A stretch of DNA of 64,000 nt from NCBI GenBank assembly GCA_017163975.1, contig JAFFSR010000087.1, positions 930,001 through 994,000 of the forward strand, in the 5' to 3' direction. Under the pieces are notes generated by a model. It searched no databases, had not been told where the DNA came from, and worked only from the letters and a program-made list of their open reading frames with translations. A program made the translations under genes and the position numbers. Of the stretch, positions 1 to 11,025 are shown one piece after another. The DNA comes from Anastatus disparis (taxonomy: Eukaryota; Arthropoda; Insecta; Hymenoptera; Eupelmidae). Every line of letters begins with the position of its first letter. Position 1 is the stretch's first letter.

Positions 1-720
1 GAAAGAGATTTTTTTCTATAAAATTATCATAAGCAAAGTACATTAAGTAGAAGGACTAGATTTTATGACAAATAGTGTAACGGGGAAAGGGTTACCATAT
101 GATAAACTAAAGTTACTTATGCAGGTTGAAAGCCACCAAACGAGAGACAAACATCCAGCCACAGCTATGACGGCCAAGTCAGAGGTGATACAGAAAGTGT
201 AATGTTCTGAATGCCACGGTTATGGATACTATGCCAGCGACTGCCCACGATAGGAAACTAGCATAAAGAAGTGTTTCTTCTATCAGAGATTTACCTGTGA
301 CCATGTGATCTCAACATTTCCAAAATGTCAGGGAGACTTGAGACAGAACAACAGAAAAAGGTATGATTCAAAATATTATAATAATAAAAGTAAAGAAAAT
401 AATCGTACAAACGTAAGATAATTAATCTAATTAATTATGACAAAAAAACGAGCAAAATCTGACAATGAAAGGAGACAAGAAAATGATGTAAAATACAACA
501 GAGGATAATATCAAAAAGAGGGCAATTCTAACCAATTAAAATCTAGAAATGAGAAGACTAATGAACAGAGTGCTGACAGTGATGCGATAGAACATTTGAC
601 AAATTCAAAGTTGATTTTCAAGACATTTATTAAACAACCAGACGAAATCTAATGTGCAAATAAAGACAGCAGTGCAAACCTGAAATCTGAGAGAGAACGA
701 AACATGCATAAATACGGCTG
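1..720 (+). pseudogene. Ty1/copia Gag remnant with zinc knuckle
   Basis: Decayed coding DNA without an open frame. At 203-244 the + strand reads CSECHGYGYYASDC, a retroviral-type zinc knuckle of copia Gag proteins, with Tyr where the family has His (seen). A stop lies just before and after it. Downstream sequence to about 720 is lysine/asparagine-rich when translated and riddled with stops. It is the 5'-most recognisable part of a copia element whose integrase, RT tail and 3' LTR lie further right in the same orientation. The 5' LTR must lie left of the window. Confidence 0.6.
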
Positions 721-1195
721 ATAGAAAATTTATTACTTTAGACAGAGTAATTTGCGTGAAAAACTGAAATAAAAATTATCCTTACATAGGTTTGCAAATA
801 AGATTCTAAGGATTTAATTAAGCAATAAAATAATAGATATATATGACTCCATTTCGAATGAATCATTTTTGACAAAAATATATAGTCATATTGGTTGATT
901 GAATCTGAATCAGATGTGACAAAAAAATAACTTAAAGCAAAGATAGGTTTTAGCATATGTAACGACAAGAAAAATTAATAAGGAACGGAATATTGAAAAA
1001 AATAATTAATTTAATGAAAAGGAAGAAATCAGATAGTTAAGGAAGAAAAATATTTAGATTTTGAAAACACGATTGCAGACAGAAATCTCTATAAGCCACA
1101 TGAAATTGAAGTCTGTTACGATTGTAAAGTTTAACTAATTGCCATTTAAGACAGTTATACATGGAGCGACTGAACCTCTGCAAATAATACATTGA

Positions 1196-1450
1196 AAAGT
1201 GTGCTAATAAGGACAGATCAAGGAACTAAGTACACAGGTGGATAGACTCAAGAAGTTTTGGAAAGACTGGGTGCAGAAAATCAATTTGTTTATGCAGATA
1301 CTCAGCACAATGAAATTGCAGAAAGGTTTTATCAAACTGTACAAAAGAAGGTAAGAGCCCTCATATATGATTCTGGTTTACCAGAGAACATGTAAAACTT
1401 GGCATGAAATGCGTCAGTTTATGCCTACAACATAACACCGCATGGTACCA
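1196..1450 (+). pseudogene. Ty1/copia integrase core remnant
   Basis: Translation of the + strand gives DQGTKYTGG, then [33 protein letters not shown] and NASVYAYNITPHGT, separated by stops. This matches the rve integrase core of copia elements, including the second Asp region (DQGT) and the third catalytic Glu in the NEIAERF segment (seen; family knowledge). At least three in-frame stops make it non-functional. It is the same decayed element as the zinc knuckle at 203-244. Confidence 0.8.
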
Positions 1451-1455
1451 ACAAT

Positions 1456-1546
1456 TAGCTGTTACTTCAATTGAGTATGACATTTTTACCGACGACTCTC
1501 ATATCTGTGTGCTTTTATATTTCATATAAAAAAATGAAGTAACAGC
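1456..1546. repeat. Small inverted repeat
   Basis: AGCTGTTACTTCA at 1456 is repeated inverted as TGAAGTAACAGCT at 1534. The hairpin-like unit sits in the copia integrase remnant and may be a tiny foldback insertion. The rest of 1450-2980 is AT-rich with no recognisable gene. Confidence 0.4.
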
Positions 1547-2989
1547 TGATACTCAAGTAACGATACTCAAGTTTCAAGTTGTACTCAATTCTCATCGTAC
1601 CTACTTATTATGCATGATTCGATATAATAATATATACTCTCTAAAATTCTACAAACAGGGTAAAATTTTCATCTTTCAAATAGCACAAAAATGATAAAAT
1701 TACATTAATTCCAAAACCAAAAATAATTTAAATAATTAAAGCATATAAAATTGATAATATCAATTAATTTTTTTAAACTATAAAGTATCAACTTTATAAT
1801 ACTGTTGGGTGGAACGTTAGCACGATGGATGTAAACATTTTGCTGATCGCACCCTGGAAGGGCGCTCTAAATTACCATGTCATGCACTGTAAGATAACAA
1901 GTATGTTTAAACGATAGCAATAAAATAATATCTGATATAAGTACTATTTCAATTAAAAAAACTTATTACAAACTAGATTCGTGCAGCTACTGGCTGATTC
2001 ACCCTATATCTACTATCTGTTTCTGTAAATAGAAATGCAGTACACATGAGTTTGGGGGTACTGGGAAGAATTAGGGTGATTGCTTCCGTTAGGAGGTGCT
2101 TAATTGATAACCCAAAACAATACATTCAGTATATCTGTATATTCCTGTTTATAGTATTGAGTTATATATATTTAGATATCCTGTAGAAGAATATATGCAT
2201 AGTTTTATGGATTATGATACGAGTTTCAACTGGCGGGACATTTATATGGATTTTTATTAGTATAATGGGTTTTTAAGGTCTCTGGAAGCGCTTTAACGTG
2301 AAAATGGGAAAATTCCGAGTTATTCTCGATATGTTACAACCCAGAGTGTCTCCAAAAATAAAATTTCACTGAAAAATATTGCAAACGAAAGTGTAGGGTA
2401 CGAGGGTTAGGCCGTATATAAGCAAAAATATGCAAAAAACCGTCTTTTTCTTTTTTGACGCTATTCCACCATTTTTAAAAATCTGAAAAAATTTTTACGT
2501 ACTTTTGGTGCATAAATAAATATTATATATTTTTTCCAAGGTGTCGTCTATCTTAGTTTTCAAAATATCTCAAAAAAAATTTTTCAAACATCTCTAGAAA
2601 TTTGAATTTTGCATATAAAAGAAAATCATTAAAAACTATTTTATAGGGCTTTGAAAAACCTAAATTAAAAAAAAGAGTAATCTAGGTTAAAAATTGACGG
2701 AAATAGAGCCAAGAGACTCAAAAAACGAAATATTGCGTTTTTGAGGTTAGATTCAGGTTTAAAGGGCTGAAAATTTCTATAAGGGTATATTTTTTTATAT
2801 AGAATATGATGGCTGTATCAGTTTTTCTCTCTACTTCTGAGGCCAATTCACCTATCTTACCCGGCTAGACCATTTGAAGTAAGAATTTGAAATGAGAGAA
2901 ATTGGTGAGCCTAAAAGTTTTTTTAGGCTTAAAAATAAAGCGAGACAAAAAGAAAAGGATACTAAGCATTAAGCAAGAAGAATATATAA

Positions 2990-3204
2990 ACAAAATAATA
3001 AAGAAGTTTAGTTTTGATCAATCAACTCCTCAAAGAATACCTATGGTAACCAATCAGGTGGAAGAAAAAGCAGCGTGAAGAAAAGGATAAAGTAAGTGAA
3101 AAACTAATGACAGAAAGTAAATGTAATCAACCCTATCGCAAAGCAGTTGGCACATTATTATATCTAGTCAATGCAAGCAGGCTAAATATTGCCTATGATT
3201 TTAA
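2990..3204 (+). pseudogene. Ty1/copia reverse transcriptase C-terminal remnant
   Basis: The + strand encodes KKFSFDQSTPQRIPMVTNQV and, further on, PYRKAVGTLLYLVNASRLNI. Both are characteristic of the end of the copia reverse transcriptase, before RNase H (seen; family knowledge). Stops and a frame change separate the blocks. The coding similarity stops exactly where the foldback element at 3205 begins, so that element probably inserted here. Confidence 0.75.
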
Positions 3205-3747
3205 CCTTCAAGAGGAGGTAGGAACCATTTGCCGCTTGGCGGCGCTGCGGTTAGGTGAGAGAAAAATGTAAAATATTTTTTACTCAGCGATTTACATTTC
3301 ACCGAAACAGTAATATACTTCTAATATTGTCAAAGGCACTAGCCATATATATGTAGAATAATTATTGATGATAATCTTGTTTGAAAAGTCTAAGCTATTG
3401 TTATAAAACGAAAAATGCAGTGCGAAGTAGAGCCGGCGTGAGCATGTCTATACATCGTTCTTTAATATTACTTTCTCTGTCGCACTTAGGAAAAATACCC
3501 ATATGTTTACATCGGTTCTACCACGCGCCGCATTTTTCGTTTTATGATATTTTAGACTTTTCAAACAATATTAGCATCAATAATAATTCTACATATATAT
3601 GGCTAGTGCCTTTGACAACGTTAGAAGTATATTATTGTCTCGGTAAATTATAAATCACTGAATAAAAAATATTTTCTATATTTCTCTCACCTGACCGCAG
3701 CGCCACCCTATATAGAGCGGCGAATGGTTACGACCCCCTCTTAAAGG
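3205..3747. mobile_element. Foldback/MITE-like element, about 215-bp arms
   Basis: The left arm (3205-3425) and the reverse complement of the right arm (about 3530-3747) align along their whole length. Both start CCTT(C/T)AAGAGG and share blocks such as CAAAGGCACTAGCCATATAT. The centre, about 100 bp, is unrelated. No transposase and no clear target duplication are visible. It interrupts the copia reverse transcriptase remnant. Confidence 0.8.
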
Positions 3748-3904
3748 CCCAAAGAAAGTGCCCTAATTCATGTCTTGTATCATCCATCAACTATGTACAA
3801 TGTTCCTATTATGGACCGAGCCGATATATCGGCTCTCCGGCCCTGGAGGGTCATGAAAAATTTTTAGTTCGGTAAAATAGGAATAAAATCATATTCTTAG
3901 GTTT

Positions 3905-4240
3905 TGAGATGTGCTGCATCCAAATCTGGAGTTTAATCGGTCATAGCTGGTCATGATTATGGTCACTCGAGATCAAACAAGGTCAATTCAAGGTTAAATG
4001 TAGAAAATATTATAGATATTCAAAATAAAATGATATCCAAATGTTTTGTGGGGTGCTGAATCCAAATCTGGAGTCTGATCGGTCATAACTGCTCATAATC
4101 ATGGCCATTAGAGGTCAAACGAGGTCACTTCAAGGTCAAATGCAGAAAGTATCATATATATTCGAACAAAAATTATATCTAAGAGTATCCCGAGGTGCTA
4201 CATCTGAATCTGACACTTGTTTGATTGTGAATAGACATAA
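3905..4240. repeat. Tandem repeat, period 142 bp, about 2.4 copies
   Basis: GTGCTGCATCCAAATCTGGA recurs at 3911, 4053 and (diverged) 4195, exactly 142 bp apart. Each unit contains GGTCATAACTGGTCAT-like and CAAGGTCAA-like blocks, recalling the AGGTCA-rich sub-terminal repeats of the mariner elements at 15.3-18.1 and 33.6-34.2 kb. It may be the end of an unseen element. Confidence 0.8.
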
Positions 4241-4515
4241 TTATACTCATTCTTCTGGGTATATGGCCATCTCAGGGCTTATGTGTTTTGATTCGTGCTT
4301 TTTTTTTAGAAATGTGAAGTTTTTAGGTCTTCTACTCTCCTTCTGCTTTACCCAGAGCTAACGACGTGGACGTAAAGAGTGATAAAGCTCCTTTTTTCAT
4401 TTTTTTTTTTTATTTTTTATAGTTTCCTATTTTTTTATACATTTTTATACATTTTTTTTTATTTTTTTTTATACATTTTTTCATTTTTTATACATTTTTC
4501 CATTTTGTCAGAAGT

Positions 4516-6394
4516 CTATTTTGTATTTTTCTGCAGTAAGCCTCTCACCACTTCTAAACGAAAATGAGGATAAGAAATCTTTTTGTCAGTGGTACTTTTC
4601 ATTTTATATAACGCATGAGAATTTACCAGAACGAAATTGAGTGAGTGAAAATAAAGTTTTCGATACCATTTAGTAGATTTTCTAATCTTTTCTGCCAATG
4701 AAAGTTGTCTGTCTATGTTGTCAATCCCTCCCATATTTTTATTGTGGTCCACTATACATATTGGTTTTATAATATCTTTATTAGTACTCCAATGTTTCTT
4801 CCCTGTACTTGCGTAACCAACTTCATGGACTGTTGTTATCATGTAAACTTCTTTCTTGTCCATCCACTGTATTGCTAAATAAGAATGGGTGTGGGCTACT
4901 TCAATTTCACCTCAATCCAATTTACTGACAAGCTTGGGCATTCCTTTTCTGGTTTTCTTTACGGTCCCACACATACCAGTATCTTTGTCCTGGAGAAAAT
5001 TAGCAAGTTGAGGAGACGAGTACCAATTATCTACGAAGATAACGTGACCTTTGTTGAAATATGGTGTTAGGAAATCAACTACTATATCTCCAGAGATTCC
5101 CAAATCAAATTTTTCATAATCTGTATTAGATTCTGTATAGATAATGAATCGTAGTAGGAATCCAGTCTCACAACCAACCAATTCGAAAAATTTTATACCA
5201 AACCTGTGTCTTTTCAAGGGTAAATATTGCTTGAACTTCAATCTTCCTTTCCATAGCATTAAACTTTCATCAATGCAAAGATCCCAGGATGCAAAGTAGA
5301 GGAAAATTTCTGATTTAGAAAATCTATTACAGGTTTAATTTTTCTCAGAGGGTGGTTCTTGTAGGGTGATGCATTGTCCCTATTATTTTCAAAATGCAGA
5401 AAACGTAAAATTTGGAGATATCTATTACGGGTCATGTATTTACTGAATATTGGAGTGGATAATAGAGGATCCATACTCTAATAATCTTTGACATTACACT
5501 TAGGGTGAAATCAGATGGAGCGGAAAATATGCGACGGACCGTCACAAAACATTCATTCCGTCGCATTGTTTTCCGTCAAATTTTTTCCCTGTATTCACAT
5601 CGAACGGAGTAGAAGTTCTATGACATTGATTAGCAATGTTATAATTAAAAAACTATGTTGAATCAAAATATTTGCTTATAATAACAAAATATATTTTATT
5701 TTTACAAGGAAAGAATCTCATTAAAATAACATGGAATAATTATTCCCAACTTTTTTAACATTTTTGTTGTTAATTTAAAATTTGCGGACACATTTGTAGG
5801 CTATTTTAACAGTTTTTCAGCTAAATTCCGCTCCATGTGAATATAGGGAAAAAATTTGACGGAAAACAATGCGGCGGAATGAATGTTCTGTGACGTTTCG
5901 TCGCATATTTTCCGCTCCGTCTGATTTCACCCTTACGAACATGGCCCATGTTGATAGTTAGAGCAAGAAAGACTCGCAATTTTTCTACTGTTACATCTTT
6001 CCATGGAGCCATATTAGCATGGAATGGATTGGGATTTTGCTTCTGGAAGAGATTCATTTGTTCCAAAATTACTTCGAAAATATTCGAATTCATAAAGAAT
6101 TCAAAGTAAGCTAATGGAGTATGCTCTGGTATAGGAATATTTTCATAAAAATTAGCATGACCTACAAAGTCTTTTATGGAAGAGAAATCGACAAAATCGA
6201 AAAATACACCGCCATCTCTCTCAGGATCATCAAAGATTTCTGAAGAAGCATTTGGTTGTGATGCACCAGTCCGATCGTCAGCATACTCCTCTACTGGTTC
6301 TGATTCACCACCACTCCAAGCACTTATTATTTTGGCTCAAGGAAGGAAATTTCTGTTGTCGACTGGTGATGGACTCTATGAGTTGTCACGCTGA
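4516..6394 (-). pseudogene. piggyBac-type transposase, broken
   Basis: Read from right to left, the pieces follow the piggyBac (DDE_Tnp_1_7) order. First comes an acidic N-terminal region (about 6394-6100), then MNSNIFEVILEQMNLF and VTVEKLRVFLAL (6093-5936), DPLLSTPIFSKYMTRNRYLQ (5474-5259), the core with WKGRLKFKQYLPLKR, VIFVDNWYSSPQLANFL (5259-4912), and MGGIDNIDRQ with KWYRKLYFH (4863-4516). Stops and frame changes separate the pieces and a Harbinger-like MITE lies at 5503-5932. No C-terminal cysteine-rich domain is seen after LLQKNTK. The gene catalysed cut-and-paste transposition; this copy is dead. Confidence 0.9.
5503..5932. mobile_element. PIF/Harbinger-like MITE inside the piggyBac gene
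   Basis: A 430-bp element with about 110-bp terminal inverted repeats starting GGGTGAAATCAGA at both ends. It is flanked by identical TTA triplets (5500-5502 and 5933-5935), the TWA duplication of PIF/Harbinger elements. Removing the element and one triplet restores the reading frame of the surrounding transposase (arginine-lysine then CNVKDY). The insertion is therefore precise and later than the piggyBac copy. No coding capacity. Confidence 0.85.
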
Positions 6395-6988
6395 ATACCA
6401 CAATTTTGTATGTATGGAAAGACCAACTCAAGATCAAAAGGTATTCCGTAGGAAAGATAGTAAAAATAAGTATTAAAGTGAAAAACGAGAGAAGATACTC
6501 AACTCGAACGATGGAATGAAAAGTACGAAAGTACTGTATCGGTAGAGTGACCTTCAATTTGCAGATATACTGATTAATACTTGAGTAAATAACAAAAATC
6601 TCAATTAGACAAGGACAGCAAATCCGGCCTGCTCTTAAAGGTTAATCTTTTAAGCAGACACCAAATTAAACCCACTGAAGATAACTAACAAATGGTTGAA
6701 AGAGTATTTAATAATATTTGAATGATAGTATTTAATAATAGTAATTAATAAAAGTATTTAATACTGACAAAAATTTAAAATTATATATATATTTACATTC
6801 ATTTATTCAAATTTTATTTTAATATTCCTTACTTTGTACGTATTACAGGTCCTAAATGAAACAACAATCAACAAAGCAAACGACAGTCATCTTTATATCA
6901 AGATTAAAAACCTCAATTTCATTTCTTTATATACATTTTCATTTATGTATTCTAATAAAAAATTATTCATCTATAATAAATAACATTG

Positions 6989-7002
6989 AGATTGGGAGGG
7001 AG
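6989..7002 (+). other. Polypurine tract of the copia element
   Basis: GATTGGGAGGGAG lies directly before the TGTTAG start of the LTR, where plus-strand priming of a retrotransposon takes place. Confidence 0.6.
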
Positions 7003-7217
7003 TGTTAGAAATATAGACACGCCCAATCGTGTGGGTGTAGTGTGTGGCGCCGCCGTAAGGTGGGTTATGTTCGATGAACGCGAGATGCGTTTGTTCATTC
7101 CGTGGATGACTGTTGGACAGTCAAGTTGTATTATACTTTTGTGTATTTTATAATAAATTATTTATTACTAATAAATTTCGTTTATTTCATTCAGGTCACC
7201 TCCCGCTAATTTTAACA
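7003..7217 (+). repeat. 3' LTR of a Ty1/copia element
   Basis: A 215-bp unit begins TGTTAGAAAT and ends TTTTAACA, giving the short inverted TGTTA/TAACA ends of an LTR. It is preceded by a polypurine tract and contains AATAAA-type signals (ATAATAAATT, CTAATAAATT) before the end. Orientation matches the copia gag, integrase and RT fragments at 0.2-3.2 kb, so it probably closes that element. The 5' partner is not in the window. Confidence 0.75.
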
Positions 7218-7230
7218 ATTTTTCGCCATA

Positions 7231-7325
7231 ATAGTTATTATACATTGTTTTGAAACGATACTAAATTAGTAAGTGAAAATGTTCCTTTTATCACAGAATT
7301 TCACGCAAAATTTGTGACTACATAG
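7231..7325. repeat. Dispersed repeat, inverted copy at 23434-23535
   Basis: About 95 bp starting ATAGTTATTATACATTGTTT and containing GATACTAAATTAGTAAGTGA match the reverse complement of 23434-23535 with few changes. It is an unidentified repeat family. The DNA from 7330 to 8640 holds no recognisable gene, only AT-rich sequence and a (TA) run at 8622-8641. Confidence 0.7.
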
Positions 7326-8643
7326 AAAAAAAAATTTTTTTTCTACCCTCAGGGCGAAAAATCCGATTTTCTATGGTTGTCAAGCGGGCGCAAAATAGTA
7401 CATTCCCGCCCTAGGGCGCAAAATTGGCGCATGCGTGAAAATCGAATTTTTCACCTGTTGAATAAAAACACAGTATGTGTACCACGGGCACAATGTACTA
7501 TTTTAATTTTAAAGAAGGTGTTTTTGAGTGGTAGGCCAGTCAATAGACGAAAAAAAAGTCTTATTTTGCCAAAATTAGTAACTGGAAATGACCTGTGCAA
7601 TCATGTAATAGATAATCCGTAGATGTTTACTTATGTGTTTTGAACTAGCAACTATGATTTAATAATTAGTAATTAACAAATTAGTGAAAAAAACGTGTTT
7701 TTGTTTTTTTGCTAATAAAACGAAAACTATTTGACGAATTACTATGGTGTCGAAGGTAAAGTTGTAGAGAATTGAATTATCAAAAAAAACGAAAGGTCAA
7801 ACGATCCAATCAATTTTTTAGAACCAAAGAAAATTCGGAAAAACCAAAAAAATTTTTTTTTTTTTTTAATTTATAACTCTGTTGTTTATAAATATTAAGA
7901 GCTGAAATATGGCACAGAAGTAGATAATTATATCTGCTTTTAACATGCCAAAGACAGACCGGCGCGTGGCGTGAAACGTTCAATTTTTTAACGTGAAATC
8001 TGAATAGGAAATCAGATTTCTCGGTTAAAAATACCCTAATTAGAAAAAAAACTTAAATATAAGTGCATTAATCGTCAAGAACAAGCCAGTTAAATTGGTG
8101 GAATTTTCTGTTCATTCAGAATCAAAAGTAAAAAAAAATTATAATATTCAAATTGAGGTATTTGACCTCCGTTTGACCTTAACCGAAACATGCTGAGATC
8201 GTATGGATATGAGGATCGTAAGCGGCTATCTCAAAAATGTAAGAGCTTACTGATTTAAGATCCGTTTTCAGCCGAAACAATAGCCAAGTGATTCAAAATA
8301 AGGATTGCAAAAAATAACCTTCAAAATGTGGTTTGACCTTGACTATAAAACCATATTTCTATGTAAAATTTTATGCTCCAATCATTTTTAGTGAGAAAAA
8401 AACAAAAATTTAAAACTGAGCGAGTTATCATGATATTTCGAAAAAATTTTACGAACTTCCTAAGTTTTAGCGACCACATTGGAGCCACCATATTGAATTT
8501 TTGAAAACGCCACTCTGCATCTGAAACTAGATGATAAAAGGGAGATTTTGAGCCGTCATACAAATTTTTCAGTCCACTACAATTTTGGAGAAGGGAGGTA
8601 CCGATTCAGAAAGAATGCCCCATATATATATATATACATATAT

Positions 8644-8963
8644 TGTAACGGTATTCTACCGTGTTTGAATCTTGCGCGCTTAGGTATTAAAATAGGTTAG
8701 ACGTTCGGTCATATATCTCGTCTAAGACGAGTAAAGAAGATCGTATCTTGACGACCGGCACGCGAGAGAGAAGCTCGCCGGCCGTGAGGCACTTCAGAGA
8801 GTTTCCGGCTACCGTTGCGTTAGCACGACACCTAAGCCGCACTGTGCTCATTAGAGAATTTCGCCACGTGGTCGTATAATACGTTAGACTAAGTTCGTAA
8901 CTGATAGCGCGGAACGTTGTCTTAAATAAAAGTCGTTAATTTATATCGACTAGCGTATTACAT
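8644..8963 (+). repeat. Possible solo LTR
   Basis: A GC-richer block starts TGTAACGGTATTC and could end CGTATTACA, giving TGTAA/TTACA ends, with AATAAA at about 8925, some 40 bases before that end. This is the form of a gypsy-type LTR. No second copy and no convincing primer-binding site is present, so it may instead be part of the 5' leader of the LINE that follows. Confidence 0.3.
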
Positions 8964-9780
8964 CAGATTGGCTAGTTGCAAGTCTCAGAAATTCTTTTTG
9001 TAGAGTTTCGCTTGACCACTTTTCGCGCGTCTTAGCGGTCAGCCATTAAGTGCCAACAAATACGTTGATCGGCGTGCATAGGATTCCACCGATCTACGTC
9101 CAGGCAACCACGTTGGCAGAGCTCAGCGGAATTCAAGGATCGGGAAGAGACGTGTCCCACCGATCTACTCCAGAGCATTTACGTATTGGTTACGTACAGG
9201 GGAGAAGCTTCGATAACGGGTGAGCGGCGTCTACGTGCACGTAGGTAATTAGTGTAAGCTGGCCAGTGCGTTATTGTAAGTATAATTATACTGTGCGATA
9301 TCCAAGTGTCTCTTCCTCGAGAGATACTCTCTCTCTCTCTCTAAGTAAGTAGATACACATCGTTCTAAAGTGCTCCTACTAAATTGTCTCTGTGTTGCTG
9401 CATAATTTGCCCACGGGCGTCTTGTTTCAGGTAATCTGCAAGCGCAAACTGCAGAGCATCAATTGATATATTAAAGGACAAATTTATCAGCTCTGCAACC
9501 ATTAAAAAATTAGATCTTCTTCATCGCTGCCAGTTTTTGAGGTTAAGCTGAAACGTGTCTTTGAGGTTATGTTGGCTGAGTTTGGCGCTCAAACTTTCTC
9601 AATCAATCAATTAGTTGACTACTGCCGATAAAGCTGAGATCAACTTTAACAACTGGGGCTATTGGCTAATTACTTCGCATTTGTTTCAACAGCTGTCGTC
9701 TTTACAGTAGTGTAAAAGAGTGTACTTGTTGAGGTGAGTGATTCTATGTGTAATGCTTAACAGTGTGCTCATCTTCTATT
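8964..9780 (+). other. Presumed 5' leader of the LINE
   Basis: About 800 bp of mixed base composition between the LTR-like block and the LINE ORF1, with no open frame. A CT-dinucleotide run lies at 9328-9342. It is probably the 5' untranslated region and internal promoter of the LINE. The exact 5' end of the element is not visible. Confidence 0.4.
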
Positions 9781-11025
9781 ATGGTAATCTGTTCTCAGTG
9801 CAATCTGCCGGTTTTACGCACTGATACAACTATTTTATGCAAAAATTGTACGTCTATCTACCACATTTCATGCTGTAACAAATCGTGGTTCCTTAGCAAA
9901 AGCGTTATAGTGTGCTGTGTAAAGCAAAAACTACACAAACGTAAGCCGGCTGACGAGAACTCTCGTGCAACAGCTACTGAGGATATAGTCTTGGCCTCTT
10001 CGCAGCCATTAGACTTTCCACAAACGAACCAGCGCTCTCAAAAAAGAGGCCCCGTCTCTCCGCTCTACCCTCTTGAGCCATTGTCAAGGAGACGCTGCTG
10101 CTCCGAGTCAAGCTCCTCCTCCTCCTCTCCTAACAGCATTGTTTTGGGCGCAGACCGGCAACGGGTGCCTGCCTCCAGTCCTATTCGGCTGGTTTCTTCT
10201 ATTAAATCGCCCCAGCCTATTAATACTGTAAAAATGTCCGAGCCTGAATACTTTACTGCCTTTGCGGGCGATTGTGCTGCTAAATTTGACAAACAAATGG
10301 AAATTTCTAATCAGCTTTTAGCTGTCACTAACAAATTACTTGCAACTAGTAATAAAATAGGTGACGATGTCAGTGCCATAAAGACGGAGTTGGGAGAGAT
10401 GAAAAGTTCAATCACGGAGCTTCAGAGAAACTATGATGTTCTTTCAGAGCGCCTAGATGATCACATTGCATCATGTTCATCACCTGCAGTATCACTATTA
10501 CGTGATACTTGCGAGATCCTTTTTTCCGGTATACCATCCAGTGTTCAATTAGGCAACAATGATTTAGTTAAGCTCATTTTTGATGCTATGGGCCTTAACT
10601 TTGGCACGGATTTCTTGCTGGAGACACGTGAGTGGACGCCGCCTGTACCACTAGAGCCTGTTCAAATGGAAACTGAGTCCAGTGAGTCCTCCCAGACTCA
10701 ATCTTTTCGCTCATTTGTAGGTTGTTTTTCCTCTGAAGTAGTTCGAAATAAAATCATCGAAGCTTCACCTAAACTGCGTAATACTACTACGGGCAAAGTT
10801 TTTGGCGTTGGTGGGAAGGGAAAGATTTTTGTTCGACCGATTTGGCCCAAACCAGTTTATTTGCTGCTCAAAAAAGCTCTTGCTGTCTATAAACAGCTAA
10901 ACTATCAGCGCCCAATTGTGCGTAACCTTACGGTATGTATGCGTCCTTATTTGAAAGGCGACCTTATACCTATTACTGATGAAGCTCAGTTGGCTAAACT
11001 TAAGCCTGTCGAACTTAAAAAATGA
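9781..11025 (+). CDS. LINE ORF1 protein (nucleic-acid-binding)
   Basis: 414 codons from the ATG at 9781. An upstream in-frame GTG is possible but less likely. The N-terminus has a PHD-like Cys/His array (CSQC, CKNCTSIYHISCC). A Ser-rich basic linker follows. Residues of about 160-230 form a coiled coil (heptads around QLLAVTNKLLATSNKIGDDV). The C-terminal half (GIPSSVQLGNNDLVKLIFDA onward) looks like an RNA-recognition fold, as in ORF1 proteins that coat retrotransposon RNA. The stop is TGA, and the endonuclease ORF continues in the same frame directly after it. The frame is intact, which suggests a young copy. Confidence 0.85.
   Translation: MVICSQCNLPVLRTDTTILCKNCTSIYHISCCNKSWFLSKSVIVCCVKQKLHKRKPADENSRATATEDIVLASSQPLDFPQTNQRSQKRGPVSPLYPLEPLSRRRCCSESSSSSSSPNSIVLGADRQRVPASSPIRLVSSIKSPQPINTVKMSEPEYFTAFAGDCAAKFDKQMEISNQLLAVTNKLLATSNKIGDDVSAIKTELGEMKSSITELQRNYDVLSERLDDHIASCSSPAVSLLRDTCEILFSGIPSSVQLGNNDLVKLIFDAMGLNFGTDFLLETREWTPPVPLEPVQMETESSESSQTQSFRSFVGCFSSEVVRNKIIEASPKLRNTTTGKVFGVGGKGKIFVRPIWPKPVYLLLKKALAVYKQLNYQRPIVRNLTVCMRPYLKGDLIPITDEAQLAKLKPVELKK

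Noticed and set aside
7377..7622. 81-codon + strand open frame
   Set aside because: No domain and no codon pattern; it lies in DNA with inverted CGAAAAATCCGATTTTC-type words.
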